Shown piece after piece: positions 32,474-42,400 of a DNA stretch of 49,985 bases. The notes under the pieces are model-generated. The model saw only the letters and a list, made by a program, of their open reading frames with translations, was not told where the DNA came from and searched no databases. The DNA comes from Acanthamoeba lenticulata (Eukaryota; Discosea; Longamoebia; Acanthamoebidae). The stretch spans positions 1 through 49,985 of the forward strand of contig NAVB01001292.1 of assembly GCA_002179805.1 (NCBI GenBank), given 5' to 3'. Made by a program: the position numbers and the translations under genes. Within the stretch, counting starts at the first letter, position 1, and the number at the start of each line of letters is the position of its first letter.

Positions 32474-34266
32474 TCACGCTGCCTTGAGGTTCTCTGAGGG
32501 GAACCCCACACCACCCACTTGCATGGTGTTGAGCCCGTTGGCCGACTCCTTGTTGAGGTACTTGATCCGCATAAACTCGGCCACCGTAATCGGTTCTTTG
32601 AACTCCCTGCGTTAACGCACTGATCAGTGTTGTCCCGCATGTGTGTGTGCGGTCCGACGCGCCAGTCCAGACGACGAAGCTGAGGAGGAGTCCCGTACCA
32701 GTAAGCCGGGCCGACGACGGGGCTAGCGAGTTTTACCGTATCAAGCACACCATCGGGCCGCCCACGGCAGAGATAGACCAACGAGTAGCGTTCCTGCCCA
32801 ATGAACTTCTCTGGTGGCGGCATGACCTGTTTGAGCAACACCACACCCGAGTTTACACTCATGTACAAACACATTTCTGGAAGTGCCGTGGTACCTGGTG
32901 AATGACAGCGCGGTAGTAGTACATGGTGAGGCGCTCCATCATTTCCCCGCAGAACACAATCAACTCGTTCTTCGTGGTCGAGAGCGGCTCGGCTGAAGAC
33001 CATGGTTTTTCACCATAAACAACAACAACAGGGCCTCGATAAAACACCCCACAAAATGTGGGGTGAAGAGAAGAAACACGCCCGTACCATCAATCCACTC
33101 AAAGTTATCCGGATGGAGCATCTGCAGCTGCGGCACTTCGGTAACCGGGATGATCGTGAGCAAGCCGATGTCCGTATGAACTTTGCTGTTGGATGGATGG
33201 CCAATATCCCCAATTCGGCCGAACAGAAATAAATGATCATCAGCTTTAAGCATGGCCATTTTCATCAGCAGTTGGTGGTTATGTCACACAGTACCAGGGC
33301 TCCTCAGGCAAGCACGATTTGTTCTTGTATCGGAAGTATCGGAAGAGTGTGCTGCCGTAGAAGCTCTCGTCCTCCTGCCGTTCCTCTGAATCCAACAGAT
33401 CGATAAAGTACTCTGGCTGCGTCTTGATCCCCTTGGCCATCACCGTGAAGCAGGCTGATGAATGAAGCGCCCCCGCCCACACACGTTCACGTTGGTCATC
33501 TGCATCTAAAGAGAACGCCCCACGACATGGTCTGGCGGTGTTGGGTGCACACACCTTTGGTGATGTTCAGCATGAGGTTGTAGTAGGACCGAGCCACCTC
33601 CGTGAAGTTTTCTGGGTACGAGGGCCACGCTTCTGGGCTCTTGGTGTACCTCATCTGATGAGGAGGAAGCACACAGAAGGGGGTGGGGGGGGGTGGGTAA
33701 ATGTGATGAGGGTGCGTTTCTGTTAACACTACCCATCAACGAAAAAGAGAGTTGGGGTGGTACCTGGTAGAACTCTTTGATGTGAGGCATGTTGACGTAG
33801 CCAATGTCCCGCTTGTCAGCCATTGTGTAGGTCTTTTTGTCCGCACTGGAAAAGAACTGGCGCGCCACTTGGTACGACGCATTGATAGGCTCTGCAATGG
33901 TTCTGTTGTAAGAGCCCCAGGTTTGGGTGTTTTTATTTTTTCCCATTTTATTTTTCTAAAGTAAAATAAAATAAAATAAAGTCTTAATTAAGAATACAGT
34001 AGCGTACCCATCATGGTGTCGGGCAGAGAGAGGAATGCAAAGCCAACCTTATGTAAACTCTCCACAAATGCTGCGTGAGACGTGGTGCATGACGGGTCGG
34101 TAAATTCTTCCCACGCGACATGAGCAGCGTCTTCGGGCTGGAAAGGCCGGTAGCCCAGCGGTGCTGGCTCCTGCTCGTGCACTGTGGTGGTGGTGGCAGC
34201 AGCAGCAGCAGCAGCAGCAGTAGGCGTGATAGCCTGGTCTTCGCTCAACCGAACAGGGTCCTCCAT
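32474..34266 (-). CDS. 2-oxoglutarate/Fe(II)-dependent oxygenase (isopenicillin-N-synthase-like fold)
   Basis: The first exon (ATG at 34266) encodes an Ala/Thr-rich leader and the start of a DIOX_N domain (HAAFVESLHKVGFAFLSLPD). It splices (TMMG/GTACGC to TTGCAG/AG, phase 1) to INASYQVARQFFSS and KRDIGYVNMPHIKEFY. The catalytic core has HTDIGLLTIIPV, whose His and Asp are the first two iron ligands; a distal HQVPR whose His is the third; and an R-x-S motif in ERYSLVYL that usually binds the 2-oxoglutarate carboxylate. All expected catalytic residues are present, so it should be active. Substrate cannot be told from sequence; relatives act on peptides, flavonoids, gibberellins and other small molecules. 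It ends REFKEPITVAEFMR, YLNKESANGL and TGA at 32474. Intron 1 contains an AAAAT/TTTTA repeat. Confidence 0.85.
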
Positions 34267-34423
34267 ATCCGTGGTGGCCAAAGGTGGGGTGTGGTGGGGT
34301 GCGCGTCCTGGCTTGCTCTCTCTCTCTCTCTCTTTGTTTTTGTGTTTTCGCAGAAGAGAAGAAGAAGCAAAAGCAAAGCTTTTCCACAACATTTCTTTCT
34401 TCGACCGGTCCGGCACGCAGAGC

Positions 34424-37400
34424 TTACGCGGAAGTCTGCAGCTTCTTGTCTTTTGTCTTCTTGTCCTTCTTTTTGGTCGTCGCGGGGGAAGGATCGCTTG
34501 CCTCTTCGGCTTCTGCTCGCTCGCAAGGCGGTGAAGAAGGAACGAGGACGGCGTGGCTAATGGACGGCGCAGCAGGCCCAACACTCATGCGCTTGAGGAA
34601 GGAAGGCTTCTTGGCGTTACCGTACGAGGCCGAGTTACGCTTCTTCTTTGCCGCTGCAATTGCATCATCGGAAGATGCTGATCGGCTAGTAGCGCCCAGA
34701 TAAAAATCAGTTCGCCTCGAAGCCTCCGCAGCAGCGTGAGAAGTTGGGAACGAGGCGCTTCATGTACCTTCGCTCAATCCGGATGTAGGCCTCCGCAGAG
34801 CGTGGCGTCATGTTCGACATGCACCCCTCAAAGGCTTCCAGCCATCTTTTTCAATGCAACATGTAACACAACAAAGTCAAGGCGTTGTCCTCAGGACAGT
34901 CATGCACTGGACACCGCGAAGAGAGGGATTTTCTTCTTTCGTACCGGCTAAGCTCTTTTTCGCTGCTGGCCGCGAAGATGGAAGGCTCCTCTTCCTCGGC
35001 TTCCTCATCCGCTGAAATGATCTTAAAACACAGCTCCGCTGCAAGTACATGAACACGAAAAATCAGTCAAAGTGAATTCTTGTTTGTGCGTAGCAGAGAG
35101 GGGGGGGAGGGGGAGAGAGAGAGAGAGAGAGAACGAAAACGACGTGGGAAAATGAAAAGAGGCAACTAACCTTCCAGGCCAAACTCGGCAGCCTCTTCGG
35201 CAGACACACGCTCGACGGTAGTGGTGGCAGAGGAGATGGGGGTCTGCTTGACGAAGTCAAACTTGGCTCCTTCAGTGGACTCTGAGGAGCCGAACGGCGG
35301 ACTGTACAGCGCTGTGTTATTCCACGTCGACCCTTTGCTCCCTGGCCTGTCGTGTGATCATACGTATGATGTGATGATCAGCGAGGTCGCTCATGTTGAC
35401 GAGTGTATTAAACGCTAGTCGGACCTTAATCGCTTGGCCGTGATCTTCTTGATGTGCGAGATGATGCCCTTGCGCTTGGCCACCACGAAGAGATCGTTGA
35501 AGAGGAAGCAATAGTAGCTTTCTGTCTTCTTTTTGGTTCGCTTGGACGATACAGTCGCCTCGATCAGGGCGCCCTCGAACTTGTACTTGCGTCCCGGAAC
35601 CACAATCGTCTGCTCAAAACCAGGGATCAGCATCCCAAGCAGCCTCATGAGGCAAAGTGGGCCAATTGGGGGTACGTTGAATTTGCCGACGAGCGAGTCC
35701 TGGATGGCCATGATGTGGTAGATGTTCTCGGCCTCCTCTTTCTTCTTTTCGATGTACATTGCCACTTGCTGCATGTCGTTGAGGGACTTGCTCACATTGG
35801 CGTGGTCGTCGTGATCTTCGGGCGTGTGTTTGAGGAAGTCCTGGTGGGGTGCACATGCCGTGATCAGCTTATGGCATACTGGCGCCGAGGTGGCTTAGTT
35901 TCCTGAGGAGCAGCAGGGCGTACCTTGAGGAGAAGCACGTAGCGCGGGATGCGCTGCACGGGCATCACCAGGAACGAGTTGATCTGCAGACCGTTGCATT
36001 CCTTTCGGCTCTCGGCATACTGCCATCAGGAAGCCCCTTTGCGTTAACCACGGTGGTGCTCCGCGCAAAGAAAACGCAGTACTCTGGGGGAGAAGAGTAC
36101 CGAGAGATAGGCGGAAAAGTTTTCGTTGGATTGTTTGAGCTTGGCTAGCGTAGTGAGCGAGTTATCAAAATTGTTGATGTACGACGTGTACACTTTGAGG
36201 AACGAGGTCTGCCCAGGCACAGAAGGGATACATTACAGTCCTTCTCTTTTAGAACGAAAGCGAGGAAGGGGAGGCATTACGAATTGCTTGAAAATGTCAC
36301 CCAGGCATTGATCGAACGACCACTGGGCCATGCGGTCCTCCAGCTCACTGAGCAGCGAATTGTTGAGCCCAAGAATGACCTGTGCGCCGACCACCAAACC
36401 AAGCACAGGGCGTTGGTGGGACCCCAGCACGCACGGACGCATGCACGCAACCACTGCGGGAAGGTACCTCGATCTCCGAGAAGAGGGCCTTCCGCTCCTC
36501 GGCGGTGATGACTTGCTCGTTGCCCTTGTCTCGCAGCGGGACGATGAACAGCTGTGTATCACCGGCCCCCAATCAGGCACCGTAGGGATCAGGAGGCACA
36601 ACGAAGGGGGAACTTGAAAAGGGAACAGAAAAGGCCCAGTTACCTCAACGACGCGTCGGAGAGAGCCCACATAACTGCGCTCAGTGGTTAGGATCTCTGT
36701 CGCGATCTTTGAACGCCGCCCTGAGCCATCCTCCCGGAGGAACGTGAGCGGGCATTTTTTCCGACAGAACACGAAGATGACAAGGAGGGGGGAGATGGCT
36801 GGGGGAGGAGAGAGAACGCTACAGGCCAATTTGAAGTAGGGCTTCCAGCCGCCGCTGTGGGACGGGTCGTGCCGGGCGCGAATCTTGTTGGTGAGAAAGC
36901 CCGCCCAGAGGGAGTCCTCAGAGGCCACGCGGTGCCACGCCCGGGACACGAGGGCCGCTTTGCACAGCTCGCCCGGGCTCAGGAAGCGCAGGACGGCCAG
37001 CGCGCAGCGATCGGTCAGCGGCGGCAGCATGGTCGACTCGGCCAGCTCAGCGGCCGAGAGGACCAGCGGCACGGGCGGCGAGAAGGCCAGCGGGGAACTG
37101 GCGTAGCCCGACGACGGGCGTGACGCTGGCGGCGACAGCACGATGGGCGGCAGCGCCGCGTAGGCTGAAGAGGGCCGCGGAGCCCGCGAGGCGAGCGGCG
37201 GCGACATGGTGAAGGACGACTTGCTTGCTTCCGAGTGGACGATCGTGTTGGCGACCGACCCTACGATGCTGCTCTTGCTCTTGCCCTCTTTCTTCTTTTT
37301 GCGCTTGTGCTTTTGCTTGTCTTCTTCCTCGTTGTCGCCGTCGCTGTCGTGGCTGTGAGTACGCACGGCGGCAGCCTCGGACGAGTGGTGCTTGTCGTGC

Positions 37401-38056
37401 TTCTTCGTCTTCTTTTCCTTCTTCTTCTTCTTCTTCTTTTTCTTCAGGGCGGCTTCCTCTTCCTCATCGTCGTCACCACTTGCAGAAGGTGGCTCTGCGG
37501 CGGACACACAAACGGTACTGGACGTCTCCTCGACCACCTTGCCGCTTTCCACCTTGCTCTTACTAATACGCAGCTCGCCCGACGCGCGTGCTGGTGCTGG
37601 AGCAGGCTGGTCCGCATCTTCTTTGGGCGCCTTGGTTTTTTCGCCGCCAATAGACCACCCATCATGATCGCTTTCGATTTCAGTCTCCTCCCCTTGTTGA
37701 CTTTTGTCGTGGTGATGGCCTTTTTGATGTTCTTCTTCTTCTTCTTCTTCTTTCTTCTCCTTGGGTCGTACGACTGCCCGTGTCGCTCGTGTTCCTCCGG
37801 CCACCATATCGTCGTCGCCCTCGCCCTCAGAGGAGCCCCACGTATCGTCCGCATCATCGCTCTCCTCTTCATTTTTCACCGCTTGTCGTCGCCTTATGAT
37901 GAGGCTTCGCTTTTTTTGCGTCGGTCCTCCATCTCCTCCGACAAGCTGATCGTCCCCACCACCACTGCTACTCTTCTTCCCAGCCAGTTGTGCTAAGAGG
38001 GCTTTTCTGCGTTCCTCTTTTGCCTTCCGCGCCTCCGCCCGTATATCGTCCGCCAT
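34424..38056 (-). CDS. F-box, RhoGEF (DH) and PH domain protein
   Basis: The ATG at 38056 (MADDIRAEARKAKEERRK) is preceded only by non-ATG codons in frame. Residues to about 330 are low complexity: acidic, Lys-rich and Pro/Ser. An F-box follows (LTDRCALAVLRFLSPG, LVSRAWHRVASEDSLWAGF). A DH domain spread over six exons runs IATEILTTERSYVGSLRRVV, LLSELEDRMAQW, YINNFDNSLTTLAK, NSFLVMPVQRIPRYVLLLK and DFLKHTPEDHDDH. The PH domain starts FEGALIEATVSSKRTKK, YYCFLFNDLFVVAK and ends with PSIFAASSEKELSRWLEAFE. About 70 residues of Ser/Thr/acidic sequence interrupt it between strands. DH-PH units activate Rho/Rac GTPases; the F-box would recruit SKP1/CUL1. The tail is Lys/Ser-rich and ends KKKDKKTKDKKLQTSA. 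Joining Rho activation to an SCF adaptor is inference. Confidence 0.85.
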
Positions 38057-38341
38057 CTTCGTTCTTTCCGCCCCTCCCTTGTTGTTCCCAAGCGAGTGAG
38101 TTTGTGCGCACACAACGTTGCCGGGCTGGTCACGTTGGATACGCAGGAACGTGCTGGAATGTAAGGAATAGCTGTGCCACAGGGATTTTTGGTTTCTCAC
38201 CTGGTGTGTTCAACACGGTTCAGGGAAAGAAAAGAAAATTCGGCCGTGTGCGTTGGGCACAAAAAACACACACGACGCGGGCTGACTGAAGGAGTTGGGA
38301 CGCCAATCGTTTAATAAAACACGGGATTCAAGTTCTTCATC
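38057..38341. promoter_or_regulatory. Divergent promoter region, F-box/RhoGEF and 260-aa gene
   Basis: 285 nt separate two divergent ATGs (38056 minus, 38342 plus), so both promoters and 5' UTRs must lie here. I see no clear TATA element or other named motif; a weakly A-rich stretch (GGGAAAGAAAAGAAAATTC) sits near 38221-38239. Confidence 0.4.
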
Positions 38342-39124
38342 ATGATGTGGCAGTCGCTGGAGAATAGTCCTCTGACCAAGGCCCTTACGGAACCGTTGCC
38401 TTTCGAGCTGCCACCGGGCCAAAGGCCAGGCGAAGACGACGATTATGACGACGAGGACCCTAGCCTGTGGTACCGCGGCATGGATTGGCTTGACCAGCTC
38501 CATCGAACGCGAACCCTCCAGAGACATCTTCCCAAGTATTCGCCACAAGGTGACATGCTCTTTTATGACGAATACATTGCAAGCGTGATCGAGAGGGAGG
38601 AAAGAGAATGGCGTGAATGGAATCGGCATACAACAGCAGGCCGCGCCACCACGGCTGTTGGATCTGCGACGGCAGACGAGGACGATGACGACGACAGCGA
38701 GGCCGATATGGACGAGGAAATGGTTGCCAACTACCAGTACGAGCAGTCCCACAGCCGCACTGCCACCTCAGATTACACCACGGCACGTCACCACTCGACG
38801 ACCTCCTCCTACGCGGCTGCCGTGGATTCGGCCGCCAAGCACTCTGCTGGCGGCACGCTCTCCGCCGCACATGCTCATCAAGATCTCATGTACGACGAAG
38901 GCGGCGAGGCGTTCGAGATGCAGAATGCGTACTACGGCTACCAACCCGAGAGTTCGCGTTACGACCCAATTACTGGCCGTATGACCACGTCGCCTGCCGC
39001 CGTGGACCCTGCGACAGCTAGCGGCGCGCATACATACCGGTCCTCGAGCACTCCTTCGCCCTCTTCTTCTCCCAACCACCTCAGCGCCTTCCACAGCTAC
39101 TACGAAGGCTTCGGCGCGCCATGA
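38342..39124 (+). CDS. Intronless acidic protein of unknown function, 260 aa
   Basis: I do not recognise this protein. It is one uninterrupted frame starting MMWQSLENSPLTKAL, unusual in a window where nearly every gene has introns. Residues 1-105 look folded: an acidic patch (DDDYDDEDP), then WYRGMDWLDQLHRTRTLQ and a charged helix (FYDEYIASVIEREEREW). The rest is low complexity: an Asp/Glu run at about 117-130, then Ser/Thr/Ala/His/Tyr-rich sequence with several Tyr-Tyr pairs, to a TGA at 39124. No signal peptide or membrane helix. Codon use and GC content fit the neighbours. The divergent F-box/RhoGEF promoter drives it. A regulatory or scaffold protein is possible but not shown. Confidence 0.7.
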   Translation: MMWQSLENSPLTKALTEPLPFELPPGQRPGEDDDYDDEDPSLWYRGMDWLDQLHRTRTLQRHLPKYSPQGDMLFYDEYIASVIEREEREWREWNRHTTAGRATTAVGSATADEDDDDDSEADMDEEMVANYQYEQSHSRTATSDYTTARHHSTTSSYAAAVDSAAKHSAGGTLSAAHAHQDLMYDEGGEAFEMQNAYYGYQPESSRYDPITGRMTTSPAAVDPATASGAHTYRSSSTPSPSSSPNHLSAFHSYYEGFGAP

Positions 39125-39420
39125 ACTCGTTTTCTCGCGCCAATCCCCCCCCCCACCTGGCTTGAATTCTATGCCCCGTGTAACACCGCACCGCACCATC
39201 AACGCACAACTCTCCTTGCAGCAAGGGTTGTTGTCCCCCTCCCTGCACAGCTGCTGCCGCTCCAAGATGATGTTGTACTTTTGTACTTTTGTTCCATACT
39301 CCTGCTCTTGCGATTAAAAACATTATAACAACAACAACAATAACTCGCCGCCCCCTCCCCCCACCCACCTCTGAGCTGCTCCTCCGCACGAGAGAGGCGG
39401 CCTCCACACCGCCACACGGC
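39125..39420. other. Convergent 3' region, about 300 nt
   Basis: This lies between the stop of the 260-aa gene and the stop of the convergent F-box/calpain-III-like gene. It holds poly-C tracts (39146-39155, about 39351) and an AACAACAACAACAATAA stretch near 39328. I see no coding evidence; it is presumably shared 3' UTR. Confidence 0.5.
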
Positions 39421-42400
39421 TTAGCCGCGGGAACCGAGCAGCGCCCCGGGAGGCTTGGGTCCGCCATACTCGCGCAGCTCGAGCGGCACGTCGGCAAAGG
39501 CCACCAGCGTGAACTTGGTCTCCTCGCGAGCCTTGAACGTGGTGGGGATGATCACCAGCTCTTCGACGATGACCTGCTCACCCTCGCCCTTCTCCTCCAG
39601 CTTGCCCTTCGCGTCCTCTGACGCCTTCCCGCTGCCATCGACACTGTCCAGTTGCACGGTGGCGTGCACTGCAGAAACAACGCAAAAAACGGTTCAGAAA
39701 CGATCTCTCCCCTTCCCCGCCAGCCACATGTTGTGCGAGGGGAATGATTGCAGACAAGAGGGGGGGGGAGTACCCTTGTAGCAGTTCTTCCACTTCATGT
39801 CCAGGGCCACGCTCTTTTTGAAGTCTGCAGCGCACACAAAAACAAGAACTAGAATTCAACGACTCGCCCCAATCGAAGGGGGCAGGAAAGAGGGATTTGG
39901 AGGGGGGGGGGAAGAAAGAAGGTTGTGGTTGGGTTGGAACCTTTGGTGTAGACGTAGAAGCCGATGTGGCAGGGATAGGGCAGGATCTGGCCCGGGATGA
40001 GATCGATGGCCTGCTTCTTCTGCTGCAGCATGATGCAGACAGAGAGTGGCCTGCCAGGCCGTCGGGCCAGTGTGAGCGAGTAGAAGACGTTGTTCCTAAA
40101 GGTCATCTCGTTGATGCAGCCGCCCGCGGTCGAGCCCTTCCACTGGCCCTTGATCATCGCCGAGCAGCGCCACGGGTAGAGCGGGTAGACGTCGGCGTCC
40201 AGAGAGGGCTTCAGAAAGAGGATCGCATGGATGCGTGCCGCCGTCGTCGAGGGCTCATACGTCATCAAGCTGTACCGCTCCTTCGGCTTCAATCCTGTAC
40301 CCGCAGAAACAGGTCAGCAAAATGACAGGGGATGAGCTGCCACTCCCCCCCCCCCTCTTCCCGATTAAGCGCAGATTTGCGTACGAAGTTTGACGGGTTC
40401 AGGACCGCCGCCGTAGCTTCGGATGGTCGAGTGGTAGGCTGGCTCCTTGTGCACACCCTCTGCCAACATCCCCGCCCCGCAATCAGTGACCATTCAGACC
40501 TGATAGAGGAAGAGAGGGGGGGGGGAGGAGGAGACAAGGAGGGCGAATGTACCGGTGATGGTGGTGACGAGGAAGGGAATCATCTGGGGCGAGGGCAAAT
40601 CCTCTCGCGAGGCGTACAGAAGCACGTAGACAGAGATCTCCTGACTCTCGTGCGACACCAGTCCAAACTGGGCCGCATCCTGTACGCGTTGTTTCGGGGA
40701 GAGGTGAGGATAGAAGCAGTTAACGCGTTAGGTGCCTTTGGGAAGAGGGGAAGAGGAAAGCGCACGAGGAGCTTGCCGCGCTGGGAGCAGACGCGGAACT
40801 TGTAGGGGCAGTAGAAGGAGGGCGACGAGAAGGCCGGTGGGTAGGCGCGGAGGCTGACGCAGGCCGACGTGGAGAGGGACGAGTTGGTGAGGGGCGTGTG
40901 GGGCGCCGAGAGGGTCGTGGCAACAGTCACCTCCGACGAGTCCACCGAAGAATCGCGCGAGGAGCCCAAGCTCGACGCGCCGGACCACTTGGACAAGGTC
41001 GGGTCGCTGAGGACGGTCGAAAGTTGGTCAACAGGCGTCACGGCCGGGTTACTGTTGTTGCGGGCGCGGTAGTTGCCGTGGCTGTCGACGAGCACGTGAA
41101 GCGACTTGCGCTGCTTGAGCGGCGGCAGGTCGGGGGCCGAGGTGGCCGCGCCCGAGCGGCCCTTGATGCTGTTCTTGCCCCAGATCACGCGGTTGGTGTG
41201 CTTGAGCAGCACCCGCTGGATGAGGATGTCGGTCATGAGCTCCCGGTACCGGTTCTTCCAGCGCGTGGCGTCGCTCCGCATGGTGCGGTAGTGCAGGCAG
41301 TAGCGCACCACGCTCTCGCTGCGTGGTATCGGACTGAGCGTCTCGCGGCTCCGGTCCTTGCTCCGTCGCTTGAGGCGCGACCCCGCATCCGCTCCGCCGG
41401 CACCCTCAATGCGCTCGGCGCTCTTGCGCCTCTTCGCACGCTTGCCCTCGCGCGACCGATCCCCTTCAAGCCGCGCCCGTGCGGGCCGATCGGCATCGGG
41501 CGTATCGTCGTCGACGCGGCCGACGCATATGTCGACGTCGATGACATCCTCAAAGTTGTCCATCTCAGCCTCGTCCGAGTCGTCCGAATCGCCAGCATCG
41601 CTGTCGCTCAAGGCCGCCCGGTGGTGGCGCGCTGCCTCTTTCTTGCGCTTCTTCTTTTCCTTTTCCTTGACAGCGCTGCCGCTACCGGAGAGGCCCTTGC
41701 TCTGGTGAGCAGCGCTCTTGGACCGGTGCTTGCTCACCACAGACCGCTTGCCCCGCACCGAGCGGTAGGCCTTACGCCCGCGCGGGAGTACCTGGCTGTA
41801 GAGCTTGGTCCACTGGTGGTGCTCGCGCACGGCCGTGATCTTGAAGTCCCCTTCGAACTTGCGGCGCCACAGCGCGTCGCTCGAGGTCAGGTAGGCAAAT
41901 CGCCAGCTCACCCGCGCCAGGCTCCCCAACGAGCGCGTGTCCAGCCGAGCCAACACCTCCAGCGCGACTTCGTCGCTCAGCAGGTCCCATGGCGTGCGCG
42001 CCGCCGAGCTGGCCCCGCGCCCGGGGCTTCCGGGAACGACGGGCATGGCGATCGTGGACGACGACACGGGCTTCTCCTTGTTGCTGTCCTTGTCCTTGGC
42101 GGCGCTGCTCTCCCCGATCTGGATCGAGTAGTACCGCCGGTTTCGCTGCTTCTCGCCCACCTCGCCGCCCTGCTGCCTCGCGGTCAACTCGAGCTCGACG
42201 TCGAGTGTGGCGTTCTTACTGCCCTTCTTGAGCTTCTTCTTGAGCTTCTTCTTGTTCTCCTTGTCCTTGTCGTGCTTTTCCTTGGCGTGCGCCTTCTTGG
42301 CCTTTTTTTCCTTCTTCTCGTCGGCCAACTTGGCTTTTCGGTCCTTTTTGTGGGCGCTGCTGCTTCCCTCCTTCTCCCACTCCTCTACGCCTTCTTCATC

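Noticed and set aside
33955..33981. TAAAA repeat as an origin or transposon end
   Set aside because: It lies inside intron 1 of the oxygenase gene, with no terminal inverted repeat or open frame nearby.
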